Shown here: in pieces, positions 1 through 6,485 of the stretch
How positions within the stretch are numbered: the first letter of the stretch is position 1
How the letters are laid out: the number at the start of each line of letters is the position of its first letter
Notes under the pieces: model-generated
Seen by the model: only the letters and a program-made list of their open reading frames with translations
The model's database searches: none
Told to the model about the DNA's origin: nothing
Assembly: GCA_021799315.1 (NCBI GenBank)
Contig: JAJZAR010000052.1
Coordinates: forward strand, 1 to 9,550
Length of the DNA: 9,550 nt
Direction: 5' to 3'
Source: Thermoplasmata archaeon
Lineage (GTDB): Archaea > Thermoplasmatota > Thermoplasmata > Thermoplasmatales > Thermoplasmataceae
Position numbers and translations under genes: made by a program

Positions 1-1
1 C

Positions 2-301
2 TGTTTCAGGACAATAAATACAGTGGACATGGCATTTCCCATATATCACTGGACTCCACAGAAGATAAGGGTTCACATGTTCTTCTCACTCATGGCATAT
101 CTCTTCCTTGCACTCATATACAATGAGATCCATTCACGTGATGAATCTGTTTCACTCATATCCACAATGGGATACCTGAAGGATATAAATCTGAACTATG
201 CGGCAAGAGGGAAGAGTGTGACAGTGAAAATGGAGTGTAAATCAGATGTCTCGGAGTTGATCAGAAAGGCAATGGACCTGGAAAGCATGGTAAAGGAGTA
301 G
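2..301 (+). CDS. IS4/IS1634-type transposase, C-terminal part (cut by window edge)
   Basis: The frame is open from the first complete codon (base 2) to the TAG at 299-301, so the gene starts upstream of the window; the GTG at 23 is not a believable start. The visible 99 residues begin CFRTIN, continue through DMAFPIYHW, then a hydrophobic helix (FFSLMAYLFLALIYNEI), the usual C-terminal half of IS4-superfamily DDE transposases just after the YREK signature. Aligned without gaps to the next transposase piece (431-766), the lysine of YREK is replaced by N6 here, which may mean the enzyme is inactive. The last 45 or so residues are less conserved and hydrophilic. Role (family knowledge): DDE transposition of an insertion sequence. 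Whether the upstream half is intact cannot be seen. Confidence 0.7.
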   Translation, partial: CFRTINTVDMAFPIYHWTPQKIRVHMFFSLMAYLFLALIYNEIHSRDESVSLISTMGYLKDINLNYAARGKSVTVKMECKSDVSELIRKAMDLESMVKE

Positions 302-430
302 TGCACCCACACCAAGGCATTTGGAAAGTGGTGAAAAATACCGCTTCAATGTCAACTAAAATAAAATGGATGTAAAGTCACGTTGATAGCATGTGAGGGG
401 TAAACATGAATCGTTAACTGATGTGAACAA

Positions 431-766
431 ATGACGCTTATACAGAAATTGAATGTAGAGAACAGGGCGGGTCGATTCCTTCTAGTATACAGGGAAGAAT
501 ACTCAGGTTCCAGCTGCCTGAGTGTATACAGGCACAGGGATGACATAGAGAAAGCAGTTCGTGTACTCAAGACTGATATGGATATATTTCCACTGAGGGA
601 TCGCAGGGAATCCACCAGACTCAACGAAAAATACTCCATGGGAAGAATGTTCCTTGAGCTTGGGAAACCGCATATGATGGAAGACCAGAACGGTGATCTG
701 AAAGAGCTGGAGAGAACGAAGAAACAGAAGGATATTCTAAATCTCCTCAACTCGGTATCGTGGTGA
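431..766 (+). pseudogene. IS4/IS1634-type transposase fragment with internal deletion
   Basis: This 111-residue frame carries the exact YREK spacing of IS4-superfamily transposases: Y33-x2-R36-x3-E40-x6-K47. It is preceded by RFLLVYREEYSG, which resembles the strand and helix leading to that motif, and followed by DMDIFPLRDRREST. At this point the hydrophobic helix present in the piece at 2-301 is missing and the protein jumps to LNEKYSMGRMFLELGK and a charged tail ending in ERTKKQKDIL, which looks like the normal C-terminal end. I infer an in-frame loss of about 25-30 residues plus loss of the whole N-terminal part with the first two catalytic aspartates. A TGA (419-421) closes the frame upstream. 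It is therefore a remnant, related to but not the same element as the first piece. Confidence 0.6.
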
Positions 767-930
767 TAAAATCGGGGAGGTCAGGCGATAACGTTTTTGT
801 ATGTTTTCAATGGCTTACCGCTCCAGTTCATCGTTATGTAGGAAAACATGCTATTTCTGCAAGATTTTTTCGCTCTAATTTCCTTGGGACTTCCATTAAA
901 AGATTTGCCTCAAATTGTAAAATATATTGA

Positions 931-1407
931 TTAAGACTTCGGAATCATAGACCTATAATCTATGGATTCTGAAGATTGAAACCATTGTGCTGCCCTCATG
1001 ATTCTTTCAGATTTAGCACCATAAACAAAAAGATCACGCCTACCAAGAGTATTGTAAAGTTCACTGAGGACACCTATGCCTTTTGGTGAAATTAAAAACG
1101 ATTCAAGTGGATTAACAAGTTGTGTATACCCCCACAGCTGGCCAAGATCCTTCAATGTAATCGCTTTTTCCTTAACCTCTACGAATACAAGTTCTTCTCC
1201 TCTTCTATTTTGTAGTATTCCGATAATATCTACTTTTATGTTAAGAAGGAGTGCCTCGCTAAAGTTTATTCCAAACTCTCTCAGAACATTTTCTAAGGTT
1301 CTGGTTGAAGAATGATGCGTTGTATCGACTTGATATTGTGGATACTTATCTAACAGGTATTTATTGAGCCATTTTTCAATGTCTGGATAAAGGTCCTTTT
1401 CACTCAT
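931..1407 (-). CDS. PD-(D/E)XK nuclease, probable cleavage subunit of a restriction system
   Basis: A 158-residue protein when started at the ATG at 1407-1405. The nuclease core is clear: D60 (in KVDIIGIL), then E77-V-K79 (in LVFVEVKEK), then Q90-x3-Y94 (QLWGY), the D...ExK...QxxxY arrangement of PD-(D/E)XK nucleases of the RecB/Cas4-like type. An N-terminal helix (DLYPDIEKWLNKYL) supplies the acidic residues usual in the first core helix. The ATG overlaps the stop of the preceding gene by 8 bases (1400-1407) and has a GGGAG Shine-Dalgarno-like stretch 8 bases upstream. The frame is open as far as 1692, but those 95 extra codons lie wholly inside the preceding gene. Last gene of the minus-strand operon. 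There is no recognisable DNA-recognition domain, so target choice presumably comes from a partner, most likely the LAGLIDADG-like protein. It could also be a repair nuclease; the context argues for restriction. Confidence 0.75.
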   Translation of the reverse strand: MSEKDLYPDIEKWLNKYLLDKYPQYQVDTTHHSSTRTLENVLREFGINFSEALLLNIKVDIIGILQNRRGEELVFVEVKEKAITLKDLGQLWGYTQLVNPLESFLISPKGIGVLSELYNTLGRRDLFVYGAKSERIMRAAQWFQSSESIDYRSMIPKS

Positions 1408-2326
1408 TGTCCGTTCTCCCATATCCCAAGTCATTGGCAAGTTGCTTCCAAGAGTTGTAATGTTTGCCCCTAATTGCCTCGGGGATGAATGAATCACTTT
1501 CCATCGGGTGTATTGGTCTAGATTTAATAGGACCATCCGATTCCCAATAAAACCTGTGGTGAGAGTCCCTAATAGTTCTCGAGTTTCTATGGTTCCTTTC
1601 ATTCCATCTTTCCCTGTTTTCGTCGGAAAGCTCCTTAAGTCTTTCTTCCTTATGTTGAATTCTAAAACCAATTGCTTCAAATTCCTCGGCATATATTTTT
1701 ATCTGATGCTCCTTTTTCCAAAAATATCTATTTCCATCATTGTATTTAACTAAATTAGAATCCCGAAAATTTGGATGAGCCCAATCCACATCCTGGACGG
1801 GAACATGGACTTCCTTTAGTAGGTTACATATATCAATCACAAGGTACCAATTCTCTGGTACTTCAATATATACTCGATTTCCAGAAGAATCTCCATATGC
1901 TGCATTACTCTTCCTTATGTGTCCAGTTACGTCGGCCAACCCCTTCAGAAATTCCTTCTTTTGGTCGGTACTGTATGAGAAAACTTCTCCTGGGATTCTC
2001 ATGTCTTTATAAGAAGGCATATTCCCCAACAACTTTATCAACTCTCTACTCAACATCTCCGAATCGTTTTTTGTAAAAGTCAACAATGTCCTATGCTCTC
2101 CTTTTTCCACTGAAATTGTAGTACCAATGAATGGTTCTATTATTGATTTTATATCTAGCACGCTAGCCCTAACGTAAAGAGATGCATCTTTCCCGTTAAT
2201 CCTGAGATTCTTGTGCGGAATTTCAATAATATATTGCACATTATTTCCTAAACTACTCCTAATGATCTTTCCTTTCCCAACTAGCATTCCGAGCAAGTAA
2301 GAAAATTCGAACTCAGGCTCTGCCAT
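1400..2326 (-). CDS. LAGLIDADG-fold-like protein without catalytic acids, probable DNA-recognition subunit
   Basis: A 308-residue protein with two LAGLIDADG-like helices: L11-L-G-M-L-V-G-K18-G19 and L127-K-G-L-A-D-V-T134-G135. The spacing of about 116 residues fits a single-chain two-domain LAGLIDADG protein. The acid that binds the catalytic metal in homing endonucleases (the last D before G) is K18 in the first motif and T134 in the second, so it probably cannot cut DNA. Later segments look strongly constrained: DWAHPNFRD (181-189), KKEHQIKIYAEEFEAIGF (204-221), and a C-terminal RPIHPMES...IRGKHYNSW region. Family knowledge: LAGLIDADG folds reused without cleavage exist, for example in WhiA, a DNA-binding regulator. 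It overlaps the upstream methyltransferase by 14 bases and the downstream nuclease by 8, with a GAAGGTAG ribosome-binding stretch before its ATG. I infer sequence recognition for the nuclease and perhaps the small methyltransferase. No intron or intein context is seen, which argues against a free homing endonuclease. Confidence 0.65.
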   Translation of the reverse strand: MAEPEFEFSYLLGMLVGKGKIIRSSLGNNVQYIIEIPHKNLRINGKDASLYVRASVLDIKSIIEPFIGTTISVEKGEHRTLLTFTKNDSEMLSRELIKLLGNMPSYKDMRIPGEVFSYSTDQKKEFLKGLADVTGHIRKSNAAYGDSSGNRVYIEVPENWYLVIDICNLLKEVHVPVQDVDWAHPNFRDSNLVKYNDGNRYFWKKEHQIKIYAEEFEAIGFRIQHKEERLKELSDENRERWNERNHRNSRTIRDSHHRFYWESDGPIKSRPIHPMESDSFIPEAIRGKHYNSWKQLANDLGYGRTDNE

Positions 2327-3125
2327 TTGAATCTACCTTCTTAAAAATTAACACGTATTCATGAACCTTATTGACTACAAATGAATATGGGTAACCCAAA
2401 GGCCGCATACTGTTGTAATCCTTTTGTCTGTCCCAAATTATAATGTCTTTTATCTCGTAACCAATTCCGTTCATAAAACTAGAAATATCAGAATGTAGTG
2501 GATAAAAACGACTCCCTTTCCTGATGTCCATCACAACAACTGCGCAATATCCTCCATCCTTAAGAGATAGCCACACTTTGGCGAATACCTGTCGTATCTT
2601 ATCCAAAAAATCCTCATATTCAAGAATATTGCCCAAGTTGTTATCACTATCTGAGTAGTTTCTCATTGGTTTTTTATCGGCGCTTCGTTTTCGATTTAAG
2701 ACATCCCAATAAGGAGGTGAAGTAACACATAAATCGATACTTGATGCTGCAACATATTTCTCAATGTCAAGTGAATTTCCATTGAAAAGATTGCACTCTA
2801 TCGATGAGTTTGAGAGTTCCTCTAAACTCAGCATTTTGATTCTATTCTTTGATTCTTCATAGAATTGATTAGATAGTTCAATTCCTGCACAGTTACGCTG
2901 TTCAATTATGGAAGCGACAGCTGTGGATCCTGAACCCATAAATGGATCTAAAACCCATTCACCAGGCTTGGTAAATATTTTTATTAGACGCTGAGAAAGG
3001 GCAACGGGGAAAGATGCGGGATGCGTATTAGAATTATCCAACGGGCCTTTTTTAATGTCTCTCCATATACTAAATGAGTATTGGAGCCAATCTTTTCCAC
3101 TTAATGTATTAAGTTTATCTTTCAT
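2313..3125 (-). CDS. Site-specific DNA methyltransferase, SPPY type (N4-cytosine or N6-adenine)
   Basis: About 270 residues. Motif order (numbered from the ATG): HPASFP (about 35-40, motif X), VLDPFMGSGST (58-68, S-adenosylmethionine-binding motif I), GIEL (81-84, motif II), TSPPYWD (135-141, catalytic motif IV), a GGYCAVVVMD strand, and a closing HEYVLIFKK strand, all typical of N4/N6 aminomethyltransferases. SPPY is most common in N4-cytosine enzymes. Motif I comes before motif IV, and there is no long insertion that could be a target recognition domain; the only candidate is the roughly 30-residue stretch after SPPYW. A GTG at 3134 would add three residues and overlap the upstream stop; the ATG at 3125, two bases after that stop and preceded by GTGGT, seems better. 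Probably modifies one strand of the site protected by the system, the neighbouring N6 enzyme doing the other. Confidence 0.85.
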   Translation of the reverse strand: MKDKLNTLSGKDWLQYSFSIWRDIKKGPLDNSNTHPASFPVALSQRLIKIFTKPGEWVLDPFMGSGSTAVASIIEQRNCAGIELSNQFYEESKNRIKMLSLEELSNSSIECNLFNGNSLDIEKYVAASSIDLCVTSPPYWDVLNRKRSADKKPMRNYSDSDNNLGNILEYEDFLDKIRQVFAKVWLSLKDGGYCAVVVMDIRKGSRFYPLHSDISSFMNGIGYEIKDIIIWDRQKDYNSMRPLGYPYSFVVNKVHEYVLIFKKVDSNGRA

Positions 3126-3127
3126 AT

Positions 3128-4750
3128 TTACCACATACTTTTGTGCGATAGCGTTGTCGAAAGGATTTCATCAATTGCTTTCTGTTCCCTTGAGTCTATG
3201 CCATATAGTTTATATACATATTTGTCCAGTTTCCTGAGTATCTCTTTAGTATTACTAGGTGATGAATGAATCGAATTTTTGGCAATTTCAGCGATGGCGT
3301 TAATTTCATCAATGCTATTATTCCAGATTATCGGTAACTGTTTCAAATAATATCCGTCCATATGCATTGTCAATTTTGACCCGGAAAATACTACTGAGCA
3401 CAAATAAAAGTTCAATAGTTTAGAATTAAGAAGTCCATAAACATACGCAAGTTTATACTGATCACGTATTACTAAATTAGTAACTGTCTCGGATGTGATA
3501 AGTCCATTCATATCAAGATAGGAGATTATGCCAGATTCAGAGGAAAATATATTCTGTATTATTATCTTAGGCCTCTTAATCCTCAATAGCTTATCTTTAT
3601 TAGGTGTTACTTTGAGGGGAATTGTCAGATTGCGTAAGTGGAGCTTCATAATATCTCTACCTCTCACACACGCCCCTGAAACCTGATCAAGATGAGTCTC
3701 GAAAGGGACAATCTCCAGTTTATCACTATTTATGGGAACGCCCCTAAAGATCTCCACTTCAGAAAGATCATCAAGTCTCAGTAAATTAACGGACAATTTT
3801 TTTAGAATGTTATACGCAACTACGTTTGGCATTGTTGGAAGTGATGGTTTATCTTCGAAATCACATTGTTTAATTTCAAATCCAACTTCATTTGTCCCAT
3901 TACTATTTCCCTTTAAAGTCGAAAATTCAATTTTAGAATTTTTATCTGGGGGTTCGTTTTTAACAAATATTATTATTTGTTCTCCCCTAACACCCTTGAA
4001 TTTAAGACCAATCTCAGTTATTCTAATCAATTTGTAGTTGCGTAATAAATACGTCCTGAAATCTTTGTATTTCGCCACATAAAGCAAGGTTTTCGGTAAT
4101 ACAAAAGCAATTGTTCCACCCGGCTTCAGTAGCTCTAAGCCCCTTAAAATGAAATAAATAGGCATGTTCTTTGTTTTATTGGCCAATTCTCTATGATCAT
4201 CATTCTTAAAAAAAGGTTTCTTTAAGGAGAGGTTGTCAATATTAAATGGAGGATTACCAACTATCACGTCAAATCCACCCTCTTTAGAAATTTCCGATAA
4301 AGTTCTATTCCAGGATTCTGCTTCAGACACTATGGTCGTTGGAGATGTGAGGAAATCACCTAGCATTATACTATCTTCGACATCACATATAGCCAAATTT
4401 GGCGATATTTCAGACAGGAAGTTAATTGTAAACTGTATTGCCTTTTTGTCTATGTCTACACCATACAAACGAATACGTGATTTTTTCTCTTTATTATTAT
4501 ACTGATATAATGGTATTATAAAGGAGCCACACCCACATGCTGGGTCCAGAACAGAGGCATCAGGACTTAGTTCTAATTTACGGATCATATATTCGACAAT
4601 GCTTTCATCCGTATAATAAGCGCCCAGATTTTTTTGTTCGATACCTAGCAGTTTGGGTATTTTGTGAACATTTTTGAAGTATTCATCTTTTATGCTTTTT
4701 CCGGTTCTCTCTCCCATTGAATTTGTGCTCCACACATTCAACAAAGTCAC
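3128..4750 (-). CDS. N6-adenine DNA methyltransferase, TaqI/Eco57I-like gamma class
   Basis: A 540-residue protein with gamma-class order: motif X GAYYT (43-47), motif I VLDPACGCGSF (67-77), the GVDID acidic strand (97-101), catalytic motif IV NPPF (166-169), LKPGGTIAFVLP (208-219), then a long C-terminal region. That region ends with GLLNSKLLNFYL (439-450) and a YYLKQLPII segment (467-475), the usual finish of a TaqI-like specificity domain. It should transfer methyl from S-adenosylmethionine to adenine N6 in a specific sequence. There is no nuclease motif in its N-terminus, so it is a methyltransferase only, not a fused type IIG enzyme. The GTG at 4750 overlaps the upstream TGA (GTGA, 4 bases), the mark of translational coupling; the AAGGTGA there could instead serve the TTG at 4741, the GTG at 4735 or the ATG at 4717, so the first dozen residues are uncertain. 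Second gene of the operon. Confidence 0.88.
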   Translation of the reverse strand: MTLLNVWSTNSMGERTGKSIKDEYFKNVHKIPKLLGIEQKNLGAYYTDESIVEYMIRKLELSPDASVLDPACGCGSFIIPLYQYNNKEKKSRIRLYGVDIDKKAIQFTINFLSEISPNLAICDVEDSIMLGDFLTSPTTIVSEAESWNRTLSEISKEGGFDVIVGNPPFNIDNLSLKKPFFKNDDHRELANKTKNMPIYFILRGLELLKPGGTIAFVLPKTLLYVAKYKDFRTYLLRNYKLIRITEIGLKFKGVRGEQIIIFVKNEPPDKNSKIEFSTLKGNSNGTNEVGFEIKQCDFEDKPSLPTMPNVVAYNILKKLSVNLLRLDDLSEVEIFRGVPINSDKLEIVPFETHLDQVSGACVRGRDIMKLHLRNLTIPLKVTPNKDKLLRIKRPKIIIQNIFSSESGIISYLDMNGLITSETVTNLVIRDQYKLAYVYGLLNSKLLNFYLCSVVFSGSKLTMHMDGYYLKQLPIIWNNSIDEINAIAEIAKNSIHSSPSNTKEILRKLDKYVYKLYGIDSREQKAIDEILSTTLSHKSMW

Positions 4751-4941
4751 CTTTTATTTAAATGGACCATCTTCGTGTTCGCAAATTCTACAATTCCCAC
4801 TTTTCCGGATTCAGTAAGAATTTCTACATATTTTCCAACTGTATTTTTGGATAATGATGTATTTTTTGCAATTTGTGTGATATAAAGTGGACCGTTCTCC
4901 AAGGCCCTTAGGATTCGTTCCTGAATTTCTTTGTTTGCCAT
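4747..4941 (-). CDS. Small winged-helix transcription regulator, probable controller of the operon
   Basis: A 64-residue protein. Residues 5-17 form a first helix (EIQERILRALENG), residues 21-48 a helix-turn-helix (ITQIAKNTSLSKNTVGKYVEILTESGKV), and residues 49-62 a two-stranded wing (GIVEFANTKMVHLN). This is the minimal winged-helix fold with no room for an effector domain. As first gene of a restriction-modification operon, with its ATG only about 30 bases after the TATA box, it is well placed to act as a controller that delays or limits expression, in the way C proteins do in bacterial systems. That role is inferred from position. It overlaps the next gene by 4 bases. It could also act on the divergent gene at 5068 because both promoters lie in the same 126-base gap. 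Confidence 0.75.
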   Translation of the reverse strand: MANKEIQERILRALENGPLYITQIAKNTSLSKNTVGKYVEILTESGKVGIVEFANTKMVHLNKR

Positions 4942-4966
4942 ACTTACAAATGGTAACTCACAATGC

Positions 4967-4975
4967 TTATTTAAA
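4967..4975 (-). promoter_or_regulatory. TATA box of the minus-strand operon
   Basis: On the minus strand TTTAAATAA is centred about 30 bases before the ATG at 4941. Archaeal TATA boxes sit about 26 bases before the transcription start, so the transcript should begin within a few bases of the ATG, i.e. be nearly leaderless. No Shine-Dalgarno sequence is seen in the remaining leader, which agrees with this. Confidence 0.6.
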
Positions 4976-5039
4976 TTTATTCTTATATGATTTACGACTT
5001 ATAGCTTTGTCTTATATAATATACATCGAACAGGCAACA

Positions 5040-5048
5040 TTTATATTA
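5040..5048 (+). promoter_or_regulatory. TATA box of the divergent gene at 5068
   Basis: TTTATATTA is centred about 24-27 bases before the tandem ATG codons at 5068 and 5071, the distance expected for a leaderless archaeal transcript. A second AT-rich TATA-like run lies at about 5010-5022. Confidence 0.5.
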
Positions 5049-5067
5049 GTGAAACAAATAAAACAAT

Positions 5068-5502
5068 ATGATGAATAAATTTCACAAGGACTTTTTTATA
5101 ATTTTAGGTTATCTTTCGTCCCCAATCAGAATTACCAAATTAGATATAGAAACTGCATTAAATACACAAAGTTCAGTTCAAAGCAAATATCAAAAACTCG
5201 CTGGAAGCCAGTTGATAATAGGCAATAACTTCTACCACTGGCCATTTGGTACGAACAAATGGGGGTCTGAACTTAGAATATATTTCAATTCAAACAGAAA
5301 TATTCCAGCGTCTCTTGCAGCGATGGTTGTGAAACCGAGATTCAGCCGAGGAAATTACAATGCAAGAATAAACAACAATGATTTTGTATGGGATTTAATA
5401 GAGTTCGGCTTTACTGCAACTGACACTCAGAATTCTAATAGAATAAGTTCAATGGTACCTATCCAAAAAATGAACGATTACAAAGCTGGATTTAACCTAT
5501 AA
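5068..5502 (+). CDS. Uncharacterised protein next to the restriction-modification operon
   Basis: A 144-residue protein that I do not recognise. The frame is closed by a TAA at 5059-5061, so the start is one of the tandem ATG codons at 5068/5071. The N-terminal 50 residues could be helical (FFIILGYLSSPIRITKLDIETAL), but are too mixed for a membrane anchor. The middle and C-terminal parts are rich in N, S, aromatic and alternating hydrophobic residues (NNFYHWPFG, ELRIYFNS, DFVWDLIEFGFTAT), suggesting beta structure. Base composition matches the adjacent AT-rich operon, and the gene is divergent from it across a shared promoter region, so it probably belongs to the same cargo. It might be a further restriction component, an accessory or immunity factor, or an unrelated passenger. 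No catalytic motif is evident. It may be truncated, as 144 residues is short for a restriction enzyme. Confidence 0.6.
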   Translation: MMNKFHKDFFIILGYLSSPIRITKLDIETALNTQSSVQSKYQKLAGSQLIIGNNFYHWPFGTNKWGSELRIYFNSNRNIPASLAAMVVKPRFSRGNYNARINNNDFVWDLIEFGFTATDTQNSNRISSMVPIQKMNDYKAGFNL

Positions 5503-5578
5503 CTCCCTTTTTTCGCATAATAGGTATCTCAAAGGCTTCTATTGTGTTTCTGGTTTTCTTCGGTATTTCAGACAACTT

Positions 5579-6232
5579 TCATTCTTCACTGATCTTCAGA
5601 ATGTTCACTCGCTGAAGAGGTTCTATCGCGTATTCAGGAGAGTTTTTCCTGACCAGATCATTCTTTCTCAGCAGGTTATGGATCCCGTAATGCATCATCA
5701 GTGAAATGAAATTGACAAATGCCATCACTGCTCTGGTGTATGTCCTGTCATCGTGTTTTGTATTCTTGAATGTATTATAGGACTGCTCTATGTCAACATG
5801 TAATTTCATCACTATATCATCCCTGATCTTCCGTAATGCCTCTGAATTGTTCCCAAGCCTTCCCAGGTAGTTCTCATCCACTGCCTTCAAAAAACATTTC
5901 TGAGGGTTTATAACGTTCTTCCGTCCCTTTCATATTATGAATAGACTCTGAGATGTTCCCGGAAAATGAAGCGTTTCTCCCATTTCATGGAATAACTGAT
6001 AATCTTTGAGTTTCTTCATGGGATGGAAACGGGAATCAGCCACCAGGACGATAAGTTATGAACCATGGACGGATGCGGAAATATACTTGAGCATCATGAC
6101 CTGAATAGAGACAGGATTCACCTTTTACAGTGGAAAGTTTAGATTTTTTTCTCCAAATAGCTTTCGGGAACAGAACATTTCAATGTTCCTGAAATTTCCT
6201 TTCTGAGATTGAGATACAATATTTTGTCCTTT
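5579..6232 (-). pseudogene. Decayed DDE transposase, one frame with three stops
   Basis: Read on the minus strand, a single frame runs from 6232 to the stop at 5579-5581, with internal stops TAA (6127-6125), TAA (6058-6056) and TGA (5932-5930). The conceptual protein keeps coding character across the stops: KYISASVHGS then LIVLVADSRFHPMKK, which resembles the strand carrying the second catalytic aspartate, and at the C-terminus DIEQSYNTFKN, which has the E-x6-K half of the YREK signature, followed by AVMAFVNFISLMMHYGIHNLL, the hydrophobic helix usual after it. The longest uninterrupted part (5890-5579, 103 residues) begins with a TTG and is not an independent gene. No frameshift is needed, only three nonsense changes, plus loss of the 5' end at the TAA near 6233-6235. 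It belongs to a different element than the two pieces at the left end. It lies just outside the AT-rich restriction block and may mark its border. Confidence 0.65.
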
Positions 6233-6458
6233 TTACGAGGGTAATCTCTATTCTCTCAACCTCTTAGAGCGAATCGAAGGGTTTTTTGTGGTGTTTCTGG
6301 AGTTAAAATTTTGACTTATGACCCAAATCCCTTTAGTACACTTTCCTATGACGACTTCGTAAAGTACTGGATTGTCATAAATCAGAATGGCGAGCTCTCA
6401 TAATTTTCGTTTTAAGTTGTTGTGGCGAATATAAGGGAACTACCAATTTGCGTAATAA
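6233..6458. other. Non-coding spacer with an imperfect inverted repeat
   Basis: No convincing reading frame is seen between the transposase remnant and the AbrB-like gene. The stretch contains an imperfect inverted repeat (about 6313-6383, listed separately) and a T-rich run (GGGTTTTTTG, about 6279-6288). It may be the outer end of the decayed insertion sequence. Confidence 0.4.
6313..6383. repeat. Imperfect inverted repeat (stem in three blocks)
   Basis: TTATGAC (6316-6322) pairs with GTCATAA (6374-6380), AATCC (6326-6330) with GGATT (6369-6373), and AGTAC (6335-6339) with GTACT (6364-6368). The right arm has the blocks directly adjacent while the left has 3- and 4-base interruptions, giving a bulged hairpin of about 65 bases around a 24-base loop. 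It could be an insertion-sequence end, a remnant of a small non-autonomous element, or an RNA hairpin. Confidence 0.4.
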
Positions 6459-6470
6459 TTAAACTAAATA
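6459..6470 (+). promoter_or_regulatory. TATA-like box of the AbrB-like gene
   Basis: TTAAACTAAATA lies about 16-27 bases before the ATG at 6486, in the position for a leaderless or nearly leaderless transcript. Confidence 0.35.
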
Positions 6471-6485
6471 CCACCATTACCCTTA

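Noticed and set aside
352..750. Minus-strand open frame of 132 codons
   Set aside because: It lies opposite the transposase fragment that carries a clear YREK motif; its serine- and phenylalanine-rich translation is typical of a shadow frame.
6173..6188. Short hairpin GAACAT-TTCA-ATGTTC
   Set aside because: It lies inside the decayed transposase frame, has no following T run, and is short enough to be chance.
869..6273. Ten-base inverted match TTCGCTCTAA at 869-878 and its complement at 6264-6273, flanking the restriction block
   Set aside because: Ten bases is within chance in a window of this size, and the match does not extend on either side, so it is not good evidence of element ends.
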